A stretch of 64,000 bases of DNA from CAZPQM01 sp964588995 (GTDB lineage Bacteria > Pseudomonadota > Alphaproteobacteria > Rickettsiales > UBA8987), in assembly GCA_964588995.1 (NCBI GenBank), contig CAZPQM010000008.1:1-64000 (forward strand). The letters are read 5' to 3'. The notes under the pieces are model-generated. The model saw only the letters and a program-made list of their open reading frames with translations. It was not told the DNA's origin and did not search any database. This document shows positions 51,468-60,847 of the stretch, one piece after another. Position 1 is the stretch's first letter. Each line of letters starts with the position of its first letter. The translations under genes and the position numbers were made by a program.

Positions 51468-52712
51468 CTACAAAGCTAATGACGTGCTCAACATGATCCG
51501 GTTAATCGAGAAATCCTGAAATGCCGCGTTCGAGTCCCGGCTTGCGTAATCATAGGCGAGATTCAGCCCGATACCTTCCCGGATGAAGTATTGCGCAAGC
51601 GCGCCGAATTCAACATTATCATCTTCGCGCTCAAGCACATTGCCGTTCGGCTCATATTCGTCCAGCTGATAGGCAATGTCCAGCCCTAGCAGCACATTGC
51701 GACGCAGCTCATGCTCGATAGCCGCGGTATAACGGGTCGCCAGAAAGCCGGAATAATCCAACGAAATTGTTTCTTCGACCGTGCGGATCACCCCGGCTTT
51801 CAAAGAAGTCAGCCCGGTAACATTCCACAAAAGATCACCGCCGAAGGTCGCGTTCTCGATATCGCTGAAATTTTCGCTGTCATATTCCTGTTCCAAAAAT
51901 CCCCCAAACAGGCTGAGCCGTAACTTGCCCGTCAGATCGCGGCTCAAGCCGAGACTCACATCATAACCGCTTGAATCCCGGTTGAGCGGCAAAGTTGCGT
52001 CATAGTCGCGCTCGTTCCATCCGGCAAGCAGAAAAACGTTATAGGTCGGCTGAAATTCATAGCCGAGCTTGGTAAATACCCGGTATTCCTCCCGGTCGCG
52101 GTCTTCATTGGTAATCAGGGTGCCAAGCGAAGTGCGTACGCTGGAAAAATCCAGCTGTTCATATCCGGCACCGAAATCAACCAGAAAACGCCCCGCCTCA
52201 TGCGTCAGCAGCGCATCCGCCTGATACGCGTTAATATCGGTCGGTTCAATGCCATTTACATCGTTAGGTGAGGTCCGTTCTTCATGGCTGTTGACATAGG
52301 CAATCCCGCCTTTTAACTGCGTCGAGCGCCGAATATCCAGCTCCCCGTAGAGGCCGAGATTGTAATCTTCAAAATCCTCATTATCGTTGTCTTCATGCAG
52401 GCCGGCTATCGCCCCCGCATTAAGTACCACGCGGTGCACATTCCAGTTGGATTCTAGCCGTGCGCCGCCGGAAAAGACAAAAATCTGATCCGATTGCTCA
52501 TTCCCATCGGTCGCAAACACGTTATCATCATAGAGGTATTGTGCATTGACCGCTGGCCGCATAATCCAGCCACCAAGCGGTACGCCTTCAGCAGCATAAT
52601 CCCCGCGATCGCGCTCAAACACGCTCTCCACCGGACCGTCAGCCAGGTCCTGCGCAGATGCTGAAACTGCTATAAAAGCAACACAGACGGCAAGAAGCAG
52701 GGGCAGTTTCAT
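51468..52712 (-). CDS. Outer-membrane beta-barrel of export cluster
   Basis: The 414-residue protein has a signal peptide ending ASAQ and a long series of alternating amphipathic beta-strands rich in Asp, Asn and aromatic residues, ending in a C-terminal strand with a terminal hydrophobic residue (LSTSLAL). The form suits the EpsL-like/BBP2 outer-membrane barrels found beside short Wza proteins. I infer that it provides the outer-membrane exit for the polysaccharide. It is first in the barrel-Wza-Wzc-flippase transcript. Confidence 0.8.
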   Translation of the reverse strand: MKLPLLLAVCVAFIAVSASAQDLADGPVESVFERDRGDYAAEGVPLGGWIMRPAVNAQYLYDDNVFATDGNEQSDQIFVFSGGARLESNWNVHRVVLNAGAIAGLHEDNDNEDFEDYNLGLYGELDIRRSTQLKGGIAYVNSHEERTSPNDVNGIEPTDINAYQADALLTHEAGRFLVDFGAGYEQLDFSSVRTSLGTLITNEDRDREEYRVFTKLGYEFQPTYNVFLLAGWNERDYDATLPLNRDSSGYDVSLGLSRDLTGKLRLSLFGGFLEQEYDSENFSDIENATFGGDLLWNVTGLTSLKAGVIRTVEETISLDYSGFLATRYTAAIEHELRRNVLLGLDIAYQLDEYEPNGNVLEREDDNVEFGALAQYFIREGIGLNLAYDYASRDSNAAFQDFSINRIMLSTSLAL

Positions 52713-52803
52713 GGTTTTGTCCTTCCAAAGTGACTATATTATTAACAAATAATCTATCATTTCAAGGAGATAAGTTAAAAGCTAAATGAGGATCGGCCTT
52801 TGA

Positions 52804-53628
52804 TTGAGCAAGAATAAACCCATCAAGTTATATTATTACCGCAATGTACACGACCCGCCGGGGTATGGCAATTTCGGTGATGAACTTTCTCCTTTACTGG
52901 TAGAACGGCTGAGCGGGCGTTCAGTCGAATGGGCTCCTATTGGCCGCTGCGATATGATCGGCATCGGCAGCAATCTCGATTTGTTCTGTTTCCGCAAACC
53001 GCGCGACATTATGCGGCTAGTACGTGCGATGCGGGGCGTCGATATCTGGGGCGCTGGCTTTATGCATAAACGCTCTTACATCCGCTATTCACGCCTTCAT
53101 TTCCATCTGATTCGCGGCTACCTCTCGGCTAACCGGCTGCATACCACGACCCGGGCGCTCGGCGATCCCGGATTACTTGCCAATATATTATTGGAAAAAA
53201 TGCCGGAAAAGCGCTTTAAGGTTGGGCTGGTGCCGCATCGTAACGACCTCTCCGATCCGCAGTGGGATTATCTGTTACAGGTATTTCCGAATTCTACCCT
53301 GATCTCAACTATGGGAGTAGCGCTGGATATCTTACAGGAAATCGCCGAATGCGAGATGATCTTTTCTACCGCGTTACATCCGCTGATCGTGGCCGATGCC
53401 CTCGGGATTCCCAATTTTTGGTGCACCATAGGCGACCGGGTAGAAGGGAAAGAATTTAAGTTTCTGGATTATTATTCCAGTCATGGCATCAAAGATATAA
53501 AACCCCTTTTGCTAAATGAGGTTATACCCGGAGACGAAATTTTTCTGGACCCTTTGGTAGAAAACTATGAACGTAAATTCGTTAGCTCTGTTCAGAAAAA
53601 CATCTTTGATAATTTTCCATATAAATAG
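52804..53628 (+). CDS. Polysaccharide pyruvyl transferase family protein
   Basis: The 274-residue protein has the family start KLYYYRNVHDPPGYGNFGDELSPLLV, then GIGSNLD, WGAGFM, RALGDPGLLA, VGLVPHR, and the C-terminal STALHPLIVADALGIP and YYSSHG. These enzymes transfer a ketal pyruvate from phosphoenolpyruvate to sugars, giving negative charge to the polymer. The start appears to be TTG at 52804; an ATG just upstream is out of frame and closes after five codons. It is divergent from the export transcript. Confidence 0.83.
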   Translation: MSKNKPIKLYYYRNVHDPPGYGNFGDELSPLLVERLSGRSVEWAPIGRCDMIGIGSNLDLFCFRKPRDIMRLVRAMRGVDIWGAGFMHKRSYIRYSRLHFHLIRGYLSANRLHTTTRALGDPGLLANILLEKMPEKRFKVGLVPHRNDLSDPQWDYLLQVFPNSTLISTMGVALDILQEIAECEMIFSTALHPLIVADALGIPNFWCTIGDRVEGKEFKFLDYYSSHGIKDIKPLLLNEVIPGDEIFLDPLVENYERKFVSSVQKNIFDNFPYK

Positions 53629-53680
53629 GATGTTTCTAATCCTTTAAGCAAATTGAAAATTTAAAGATAATTTCGCGGTA

Positions 53681-53708
53681 AAAAAGCCGGGGCGTATACC
53701 CCGGCTTT
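53681..53708 (-). terminator. Terminator between convergent genes
   Basis: AAAGCCGGGG (53683-53692) pairs perfectly with CCCCGGCTTT (53699-53708) around a 6-nt loop. On the minus strand the stem is followed by a six-T run, so it mainly ends the BI-1 transcript; it should also slow the pyruvyl transferase transcript. Confidence 0.88.
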
Positions 53709-53742
53709 GATCTTGTCTTACTTTGTCAGAGCAAAGCGCTTA

Positions 53743-54465
53743 TTAGCGCCGTTCGCCGAACAGATGCAGTAGCATAATCATCAGGTTAATGAAGGTAACA
53801 TAGAGCGTGTAAGCCCCGAGAACAGCCGCTTTACCATGCTCGCTCTGCGGCACCATGTAGTACATCTGCTTGATCTGCTGGTTGCTATATGCTGCAAGAC
53901 CGGTGAAAACGATCACACCAATCCCGGAAATCGCATACATTACTGCTTCAGACTGTAAAAACAGGTTCACGATCGCAGCGATGAAAATGCCCCAGAAACC
54001 CATCATCAGGAAGCTGCCGACACCGGTCAGATCCCGTTTGGTGGTGTATCCGCACAGGCTCATCGAGCCGAACAGAATCGCTGTGATAAAGAAGACGCGC
54101 GCGATGCTCGTCGGTTGGTAGACGATAAACGTCATCGCCATGATGGACATGCCCATCACCACGCAGAACGCCCAGAAGAGCATTTGCGCCGTGCTCGTTT
54201 TCATTTTATGCAGCCCGAATGCCATCGCAAACGAAAATACCGTTGGTGCGAGCAATACGACGAAAGCCTGCGGACCGGCAAACAGCGCTTGTAACAACGC
54301 CGGAGACTGCACGACGAAAAACGCAATCACCCCGGTGAGCGCAAGCCCGGCCGCCATGTAGTTATAGACTTTGATCATATGGGCGCGTAAACCGGCATCC
54401 ACCTCGGTTGCCTGAGCGTGTACGCCCGTTCTTCCGCGCATTTCAGGCTTGGTATAATCTTTCAT
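53743..54465 (-). CDS. Bax inhibitor-1/YccA family membrane protein
   Basis: The 240-residue protein has seven membrane helices and BI-1 family motifs: MIKVYNYMAAGLALTGVIAFF, SMSLCGYTTKRDLTGVGSFLMMG, and the C-terminal YTLYVTFINLMIMLLHLFG with the family's YxxFINLF-like ending. Family members are Ca2+-leak channels or modulators of the FtsH protease (YccA). GAGGAG 8 bases ahead of the ATG and a strong promoter upstream point to high expression, and its own terminator follows. Confidence 0.92.
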   Translation of the reverse strand: MKDYTKPEMRGRTGVHAQATEVDAGLRAHMIKVYNYMAAGLALTGVIAFFVVQSPALLQALFAGPQAFVVLLAPTVFSFAMAFGLHKMKTSTAQMLFWAFCVVMGMSIMAMTFIVYQPTSIARVFFITAILFGSMSLCGYTTKRDLTGVGSFLMMGFWGIFIAAIVNLFLQSEAVMYAISGIGVIVFTGLAAYSNQQIKQMYYMVPQSEHGKAAVLGAYTLYVTFINLMIMLLHLFGERR

Positions 54466-54497
54466 TGATAACTCCTCATACTAGAATGTTCTGCATA

Positions 54498-54527
54498 ATT
54501 ATATAGTATTTCAGGGGGTGTTTTCAA
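54498..54527 (-). promoter_or_regulatory. Sigma-70 promoter of the BI-1 gene
   Basis: On the minus strand TTGAAA (54522-54527) and a perfect TATAAT (54498-54503) are 18 bases apart. The expected start of transcription lies about 25 bases ahead of the ATG, leaving room for the GAGGAG ribosome-binding site. Confidence 0.6.
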
Positions 54528-54606
54528 GAATAACCGACCAGAATCGTATAGTATCTGCGTAAGGTTTTACTGGCTTTTTATGTGCTATGAGGCTACAAAC
54601 CCGGCC

Positions 54607-55671
54607 ATGACTCGCTCCAATACCCTGTTACCGCCCGGTTTTTACGACGCGCTGCACAAGGATGCGGTGAATGAGCGTGTGATCACAAATGCGATTATCG
54701 ACCGCCTGCAGTGCTTCAGTTATGATTATATCCGTCCGCCATTGCTCGAATTTGAGGATACGCTGCTGGAGCAGGCGAGCGATGCGCTCAAACAACAGAC
54801 CTTTCGCCTGCGCGACCCGGAAAGCAACCGTATGCTTGGCTTACGCGCCGATATTACGCCGCAAATCAAGCGGATGGCAACACAGCGCCTGCGGGATGCG
54901 CCCCGTCCTTTGCGGCTTTGCTATACCGGGCAGGTCGTGCTGGCTGGAGGGGATACGCTGCATAAAGACCGGCAATTGTCACAGGCCGGGCTGGAGTTGA
55001 TCGGGAGTAACGCGTCTGAAGCCGATATTGAAATTATTACGGCCACGTTAGAGGCGCTACTCAGCCTGCCGCGTGGCGCCATCAAAGAAAGAATGATCAC
55101 GCTTGATTTTCACCTGCCCTGCCTGCTGTCCGAGCTTTTAGCCGGACTTGAACCCGCATTGCGCCAGCGTCTGAACGAAGCGGTGAAGCTCAAACAGCCG
55201 GCCCTGCTTGAGCAGATCGACCACCCGGCCAGCGCCGCTGTACGTACATTTCTTTCACTTCGCGGTACGCCGGAAGAGATTGTGTCAGGACTACGCCGTA
55301 GCGCCTTGCCGGATCCGTGCTTGGTCGCGCTTGACCGGCTTGAGACGCTACTGTCTGCCATATCCGACCTCTTTCCGGCGCTTCGTATCACGCTCGACCC
55401 GCTGGAAGCGGTCGGGTTCGATTATTATTCTGATATTGCCTTTTCGCTTTTTGTGGATGGAGCGCAGCAGGAATGTGGACGTGGCGGACGGTATAGATTG
55501 CAGGTAACGAATGAGGAGGCGGTCGGTTTCACGTTTGATGTCAGTGTACTCGCCCGTTTTCTGGCCATTGCGCCGGAGCTGAAGGCCGAAACCGTTTCAA
55601 ACCGCACAGCTTACCAAAAGGCAAAGGCGTTGCGCGATCAGGGGAAAATGACGCTGGATCCGCTCAGCTAG
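54607..55671 (+). CDS. hisZ: ATP phosphoribosyltransferase regulatory subunit
   Basis: HisZ is the HisRS-like subunit needed by short-form HisG in the first step of histidine synthesis. The roughly 354-residue protein has LLPPGFYD, DRLQCFSYDYIRPPLLEFEDTLL, FRLRDPESNRMLGLRADITPQIKRMA, LCYTGQV and GFDYYSDIAFSLFVDGAQQECGRGGRY, which are histidyl-tRNA-synthetase-type motifs 1-3 without the tRNA-binding domain. I chose the ATG at 54607 because it aligns with family starts; an ATG at 54580 is in frame. hisG is not next to it. Confidence 0.9.
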   Translation: MTRSNTLLPPGFYDALHKDAVNERVITNAIIDRLQCFSYDYIRPPLLEFEDTLLEQASDALKQQTFRLRDPESNRMLGLRADITPQIKRMATQRLRDAPRPLRLCYTGQVVLAGGDTLHKDRQLSQAGLELIGSNASEADIEIITATLEALLSLPRGAIKERMITLDFHLPCLLSELLAGLEPALRQRLNEAVKLKQPALLEQIDHPASAAVRTFLSLRGTPEEIVSGLRRSALPDPCLVALDRLETLLSAISDLFPALRITLDPLEAVGFDYYSDIAFSLFVDGAQQECGRGGRYRLQVTNEEAVGFTFDVSVLARFLAIAPELKAETVSNRTAYQKAKALRDQGKMTLDPLS

Positions 55672-55700
55672 TTGACATAAGCGAATACCCGACCTATATA
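55672..55700 (+). promoter_or_regulatory. Strong sigma-70 promoter before nfu
   Basis: A perfect TTGACA (55672-55677) and TATATA (55695-55700) are 17 bases apart, beginning immediately after the hisZ stop. The implied leader before nfu is about 113 bases, long enough for regulation; I see no known riboswitch in it. Confidence 0.65.
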
Positions 55701-55819
55701 GTAGGATAAAGCGTTTTGATGCACGTAAGCCGAACAAGCCAGCAGCCGAGTATCATTAGTCAGCGAAGCCATTAGGCGCATCCGCAAGTATCGTAATACG
55801 AGCAAGGAGTCATCACATC

Positions 55820-56389
55820 ATGTTTATACAGACGGAAGATACCCCGAACCCACGCAGCATGAAATTTATCCCCGGCGAAACGGTGATGGAAGCCGGTACG
55901 ATTGCTTTTACCGACTCCGAGATGGCGAAAAAATCACCACTTGCTGAAGCGCTTTTTACGATTGAACATGTCGATAGTGTTTTCTTCGGGCAGGATTTTG
56001 TTTCTGTCACCCATGACGGCAACGGCGAATGGACCACGCTAAAACCCTATATCCTCACGACGATTATGGAGCATTACGTCGCAAATCGTCCGATTCTGCG
56101 GGAAGAACAGGAAGAAAGTGTGGTACAAGGCTCCACCCGCAGCGAAGAAGATTCAGAATTAGTTGTGCAAATCAAAGAACTCATTGACACACGCGTACGC
56201 CCGGCGGTTGCGCAGGACGGCGGGGATATTATTTACCGGGATTTTGACGATGGCGTCGTTTTTCTGGAACTCCGCGGCGCGTGCTCAGGCTGCCCGAGTT
56301 CGACGGCAACTTTGAAAGACGGCATCGAAAATATGCTTAAACATTACGTTCCGGAAATCGCCCGCGTCGAGGCCATTCCGGCATATTAA
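55820..56389 (+). CDS. nfu: NFU1-type iron-sulfur cluster scaffold
   Basis: This 189-residue protein carries Fe-S clusters to client enzymes. An N-terminal Nfu_N domain (FIQTEDTPNPRSMKFIPG to about 88) is joined by an acidic linker to a NifU-like C-terminal domain (about 112-185) with RPAVAQDGGDI and the cluster-binding CSGCPSS. This two-domain form is typical of alphaproteobacteria and mitochondria. AAGGAG about 11 bases upstream supports the ATG. NadA and MtaB, both 4Fe-4S proteins, lie a little downstream. Confidence 0.95.
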   Translation: MFIQTEDTPNPRSMKFIPGETVMEAGTIAFTDSEMAKKSPLAEALFTIEHVDSVFFGQDFVSVTHDGNGEWTTLKPYILTTIMEHYVANRPILREEQEESVVQGSTRSEEDSELVVQIKELIDTRVRPAVAQDGGDIIYRDFDDGVVFLELRGACSGCPSSTATLKDGIENMLKHYVPEIARVEAIPAY

Positions 56390-56550
56390 AGAATTTTCCT
56401 CTATTTATCAGGCATCTAGCTCGAGAGAACCCCCACTTTCTCATTTTGAAGCAGTGATCAATATATTACATAATTCCGGTGTCGTGTTAACAAATAATTA
56501 ACTCTTTTGTGGTATTCTCTATTGGCAGGTAGGGAAGATGAGAAGGAGTT

Positions 56551-57264
56551 ATGGTTAAACAGACACATACCGAGCCATCGGTTTCGGCTAGTTACGTTGC
56601 ACAGTCGGATACTTTCGTTGTAAACAACGCGCAGTCGCTTAACCCGGATTATGCAGCACGCGATTACGGCGCTCAGCTCAGCTTGAAACGCTTATTCGAT
56701 GTCGCATCAGCCAGCGTTGCTTTACTATTATTAAGCCCGCTACTATTCGTGACCGCTATTCTGATTAAATTAGAAAGCAAAGGCCCGGTCATCTACAAGC
56801 AACAGCGAGGCGGATTGAACGGTACTCCCTTTACCATCTATAAATTTCGTACAATGACGCAGGAGGCCTGTCTATTCGGAGGTGCGAAACATGCCACCCC
56901 GGCGGACCCGCGCGTTACCGCTTTGGGCAAGTGGCTGCGTAAAACCAGTATCGATGAATTGCCGCAGCTATGGAATGTGATCAAAGGCGATATGTCCGTT
57001 GTTGGGCCGCGTCCTCACATGCTGGATCATGATGCTCTCTATACTCGTAGCGTATATCACTACCAGCAGCGCTTTCGTATGAAGCCTGGCCTTACGGGCC
57101 TTGCGCAATGCAGCGGCCTGCGCGGTTGTATCCATACGCCGGATCAGATGCAGGCACGCGTCGATGCGGATAATGTCTATATCAATCGCTGGTCGCTTTG
57201 GTTAGATATCAAAATTATATTTCGCACCGTGCTCATGGTGCTGAAAGGTAAAAACGCGCACTAA
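56551..57264 (+). CDS. Undecaprenyl-phosphate sugar-1-phosphate transferase
   Basis: This is the initiating transferase that loads the first sugar phosphate onto undecaprenyl phosphate for polysaccharide synthesis. The 237-residue protein has a single re-entrant membrane helix after KRLFDV (about 46-75) and a catalytic domain with [51 protein letters not shown] and [10 protein letters not shown]. The size matches the small PglC/WcaJ-core type, lacking the extra N-terminal helices of full WcaJ. GAAGGAG precedes the ATG. Confidence 0.93.
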   Translation: MVKQTHTEPSVSASYVAQSDTFVVNNAQSLNPDYAARDYGAQLSLKRLFDVASASVALLLLSPLLFVTAILIKLESKGPVIYKQQRGGLNGTPFTIYKFRTMTQEACLFGGAKHATPADPRVTALGKWLRKTSIDELPQLWNVIKGDMSVVGPRPHMLDHDALYTRSVYHYQQRFRMKPGLTGLAQCSGLRGCIHTPDQMQARVDADNVYINRWSLWLDIKIIFRTVLMVLKGKNAH

Positions 57265-57322
57265 AGCTTTAATTTTAGGAAAAAATCCTTATATAAAAGT
57301 CATAACGTAACACTGACCCATT

Positions 57323-58324
57323 ATGACGACCCCTGAACTGCTGATTCCAAGCGAACAGGCGATTGACCCGACGCTTGATCTGGAAGAGGAAATAAACCGC
57401 TTACGCCGCGAGATGAACGCGGTGATTCTCGCGCATTATTATCAGGAGCCTGAATTGCAGGATATCGCGGATTTCATCGGCGATTCACTGGACTTATCGC
57501 GCAAGGCAGCCGAGACCGATGCGGATGTGATCGTCTTTTGCGGCGTGCGTTTCATGGGGGAAGTGGCCAAAATTCTGAGCCCGGAGAAAACGGTGCTGAT
57601 TCCGGATATGAATGCCGGTTGCTCGCTGGAAACCTCCTGCCCGCCGGATCAGTTCAAGGCCTTCCGCGAAGCCCACCCGGAGCATATTGCCCTGACCTAC
57701 ATTAATTGCTCCGCCGAGGTGAAGGCGCTTTCGGATATTATTGTCACCAGCTCGAATGCGGAATTTATCGTGAATCAGATCCCCCATGATCAGCCGATTA
57801 TTTTCGCGCCGGATCAGCATCTTGGACGCTGGCTGATCGACCGCACGGGGCGCGATATGCTGCTTTGGGAAGGTTCCTGCATGGTGCACGAAATATTCTC
57901 GGAAAAAGAGCTGGTAAGGCTGAAAACCCGTCATCCTAAGGCGCATGTGATTGCCCATCCCGAATGCCCGCAGAACCTCCTGCTGCACTCGGATTTTGTG
58001 GGTTCGACCTCCAAATTGCTTGCCTTTGCAGGCGAGCATGACGGTGAAGAGCTGATTGTAATGACCGAACCGGGTATTCTCCATCAGATGAAGAAAAGCG
58101 CGCCCAATGCGACGTTTTATGACGTGCCGGGATTATCGACCAGCGAAGGCGCCTGCGCATCGTGCAATGAATGCCCCTTCATGAAGCTGAACACGATGGA
58201 AAAGCTCTATATGGCGATGGTCAATCGTTCGCCTGAACTAACACTGGAAGAGGAACTGCGCGTTAAAGCAAAAGCCTCGCTTGATAAAATGCTGGAAATG
58301 AGCCCACCGAAGCGGGTAAATTAA
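57323..58324 (+). CDS. nadA: Quinolinate synthase
   Basis: NadA condenses iminoaspartate with dihydroxyacetone phosphate to quinolinate for NAD. The 333-residue protein has AVILAHYYQEPELQDIADFIGDSL, FMGEVAKILSPEKTVLIPD, and the three cluster Cys in NAGCSLE, PECPQ and the C-terminal SCNECPFMKLNTMEKLY segment. Length and motifs are standard. Its stop codon is immediately followed by the ATG of the dehydrogenase gene. nadB and nadC are not in the window. Confidence 0.96.
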   Translation: MTTPELLIPSEQAIDPTLDLEEEINRLRREMNAVILAHYYQEPELQDIADFIGDSLDLSRKAAETDADVIVFCGVRFMGEVAKILSPEKTVLIPDMNAGCSLETSCPPDQFKAFREAHPEHIALTYINCSAEVKALSDIIVTSSNAEFIVNQIPHDQPIIFAPDQHLGRWLIDRTGRDMLLWEGSCMVHEIFSEKELVRLKTRHPKAHVIAHPECPQNLLLHSDFVGSTSKLLAFAGEHDGEELIVMTEPGILHQMKKSAPNATFYDVPGLSTSEGACASCNECPFMKLNTMEKLYMAMVNRSPELTLEEELRVKAKASLDKMLEMSPPKRVN

Positions 58325-59482
58325 ATGAAACGCCGTGCTATCAAATTGATCATTGCCACGGTAATAGCGCTGCTGCTTTTTGCCGTATTTTATCTTTATG
58401 CTGTTATGCCGAGCAGTAATGCAAGCACGGATAAGGTGCGCCCGGTTACACTCAAGCTAAAAACAGAGATTATCACGAGCGGTTTAAATCATCCGTGGGC
58501 ACTGGCATTTCTTCCCGATGGCCGTTTGCTGGTGACAGAACGCCCCGGAACGCTGCGAGTCATTTCACAGAATGGCACTGTTTCCGAACCGATTGAAAAT
58601 GTTCCGGAAGTCTACGAGGCCGGGCAGGGCGGATTGCTGGATGTCATGCCTGACCCCGGTTTTGATGAGAATCAGACACTTTATCTCTCCTATGCCGAGA
58701 AAGAAGGCGACAAGGCCGGTACGGCAGTTGCGCGCGCAATACTGAACGGTAACCGGTTGGAAAAAGTCGAAGTGATCTTCCGCCAGCAGCCTAAGACCGG
58801 CGGGGTGAATCACTACGGCTCCCGCTTCGCCTTTTCGCCAGAGGGAATGCTCTTCTTTACGCTCGGCGAGCGCTTTGATGAAATGAAGGAAGCGCAAAAA
58901 CTCGACAATCATCTTGGCAAGGTCATCCGCCTTCAACCCGATGGTTCTATCCCGGCGGATAACCCGTTTGTGAATCAGTCCGGCGCTTTGCCTGCTATCT
59001 GGTCTTACGGCCACCGTAATCCGCAAGGTGCGGCTATCCATCCTGAGTCCGGCAAACTCTGGATTCATGAACATGGGCCGAAAGGCGGGGATGAGCTGAA
59101 TATTCCGCTCGCGGGTAAAAATTATGGCTGGCCGAAAGCGAGCTATGGTATCCATTACTGGATGGTGCCGATACGCGATGAGCATGCCGGGCGTGGCTTT
59201 ACCGAGCCGATCTACCACTGGACACCGTCCATCGCGCCTTCCGGCATGGCTTTTATCACGAAATCCACCTACCCCGATTGGGAAAACAGCCTGTTTATCG
59301 GCGCACTGGCCGGGCGTAAACTGGTACGGCTCGTGGTGGACGGGGAAACGGTTACCGCGGAGGAGCACTATCTGACTGATAAGGATTGGCGTATCCGCGA
59401 TGTCGCCGAGGGGCCGGACGGTGCGCTTTACCTGCTCACCGATTCTGACGAAGGGAAGCTAGTGCTTGTTGTGCCTGAATAG
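58325..59482 (+). CDS. PQQ-dependent aldose sugar dehydrogenase (YliI-like)
   Basis: The 385-residue protein is a six-bladed beta-propeller soluble-type quinoprotein of the Asd/YliI family. An N-terminal anchor helix (about 7-27) places it in the periplasm. Propeller motifs include GLNHPWALAFLPDGRLLVTERPG, GQGGLLDV, GGVNHYGSRFAFSPEGMLFFTLGER, WSYGHRNPQGAAIHP, HEHGPKGGDELN, and PSGMAFITK. The family oxidises aldose sugars and passes electrons to the respiratory chain, with PQQ supplied externally in many hosts. It starts directly after nadA with no gap. Confidence 0.87.
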   Translation: MKRRAIKLIIATVIALLLFAVFYLYAVMPSSNASTDKVRPVTLKLKTEIITSGLNHPWALAFLPDGRLLVTERPGTLRVISQNGTVSEPIENVPEVYEAGQGGLLDVMPDPGFDENQTLYLSYAEKEGDKAGTAVARAILNGNRLEKVEVIFRQQPKTGGVNHYGSRFAFSPEGMLFFTLGERFDEMKEAQKLDNHLGKVIRLQPDGSIPADNPFVNQSGALPAIWSYGHRNPQGAAIHPESGKLWIHEHGPKGGDELNIPLAGKNYGWPKASYGIHYWMVPIRDEHAGRGFTEPIYHWTPSIAPSGMAFITKSTYPDWENSLFIGALAGRKLVRLVVDGETVTAEEHYLTDKDWRIRDVAEGPDGALYLLTDSDEGKLVLVVPE

Positions 59483-59497
59483 ACTAGCTATAGCAAC

Positions 59498-60796
59498 TCA
59501 AGCGGTTAAATAATCGGCAAGCAACTCCGGGCTATCCTTTTTTTGCAGCAGATATTCGCGGTGATAGTTCACGGCTACATCAACCAGCACACCTTCCGGA
59601 TATTCCGCCGCTAACTGCACTTCGGCAAATTGCGGGGTGCGGCCAATGCCTCCTTTTTCAACAATGACCTGTTCGGTTTTGCCAGCACGGCTCGAAAGCA
59701 GTTGCTGCACCTGCTCCTCACCCAGCTTCCGAAGGCGTTTTGCCCTTGCTTTTCGAAGTGCTTTCGGCACCTGCTTCTCCGCCGGGATTTTCGCCGCAGG
59801 GGTGCCTTCGCGCTCGGAATAGGGGAAGACATGCAGCCAAGTCAGCCCGGCTTCCTTAACTAATTGATAGGTGTTTTCAAACATCGCATCCGTCTCGGTC
59901 GGAAACCCGGTGATAATATCCGCGCCGAAGACCACGTCAGGCCGTTTTGCCCGCACCGCCTGTACAAAATCCAGCACCTGCTCGCGCGTATGGCGACGCT
60001 TCATGCGCTTGAGAATCATATTATCCCCCGCCTGCAGGCTTAGATGAATATGCGGCATCAGGCGCGGGTGCTCCGTAATCATCTCGAATAAATCCTCATC
60101 AATTTCCGCCACATCAATCGACGACAAGCGCAGCCGCGGCAGCTCCGGCACGAGCGCGAGGAAGCGTTTCACCATCTGCCCGAGTTTTGGCTTGCCGGGT
60201 AAATCCTCCCCATAGGAGGTCATATCCACTCCGGTCAGTACAATCTCCTTATACCCCTGCTCCACTAAGAGCCGACCCTGCTCCACCAGCTCACCGATCG
60301 GCACCGAGCGGGAATTCCCACGTCCGTAGGGGATAATACAAAAGGTGCAGCGATGGTTACAGCCATTTTGCACCTGCATGAATGCGCGCGCGCGGCCTTC
60401 AAACCCACTGACCAGATGCGAGGCCGTTTCTTTGACCGCCATGATGTCATTGACCTTGACCCGTTCATGCCCCGTTGCAAACTCACGATAGGATGCTGGT
60501 TGTAGCTTTTCTTCGTTGCCGAGCACCTGCTCGACCTCCTCCATCGCCGCAAACCGGTCCGGATCCACCTGCGCCGCACAGCCCGTAACGATGATCCGGC
60601 TTTCGGGATGCTCGCGCTTGTAGCGGCGGATAGACTGACGCGCCTGCCGCTCCGCCTCTTTCGTCACGGTGCAGGTATTGAACACCGCGACGTTCTCAAG
60701 ACCCGAAGCGGCCAGATTGGCACGGATCACCTCCGCCTCATAGGCGTTAAGGCGGCAACCGAAATTAATCACATCCTGATTCAGCGCTTTTGACAT
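59498..60796 (-). CDS. mtaB: tRNA threonylcarbamoyladenosine methylthiotransferase MtaB
   Basis: MtaB is a radical-SAM enzyme that converts t6A37 to ms2t6A37 in tRNAs. The roughly 432-residue protein has an N-terminal UPF0004 domain with three cluster Cys (FGCRLNAYE, NTCTVT, GCAAQ), the radical-SAM CNHRCTFC block, GVDMTSYG, SSIDVAEID, HLSLQAGDNMILKRMKRRH, GFPTETD, and a short TRAM-like tail. I chose the ATG at 60794-60796, just before the first Cys domain; a longer in-frame extension upstream is not conserved-looking. Confidence 0.94.
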   Translation of the reverse strand: MSKALNQDVINFGCRLNAYEAEVIRANLAASGLENVAVFNTCTVTKEAERQARQSIRRYKREHPESRIIVTGCAAQVDPDRFAAMEEVEQVLGNEEKLQPASYREFATGHERVKVNDIMAVKETASHLVSGFEGRARAFMQVQNGCNHRCTFCIIPYGRGNSRSVPIGELVEQGRLLVEQGYKEIVLTGVDMTSYGEDLPGKPKLGQMVKRFLALVPELPRLRLSSIDVAEIDEDLFEMITEHPRLMPHIHLSLQAGDNMILKRMKRRHTREQVLDFVQAVRAKRPDVVFGADIITGFPTETDAMFENTYQLVKEAGLTWLHVFPYSEREGTPAAKIPAEKQVPKALRKARAKRLRKLGEEQVQQLLSSRAGKTEQVIVEKGGIGRTPQFAEVQLAAEYPEGVLVDVAVNYHREYLLQKKDSPELLADYLTA

Positions 60797-60847
60797 AGGG
60801 CAGGGTATATAGCATAAACAAAGACATATCGCTAGGAGATTTGCACT

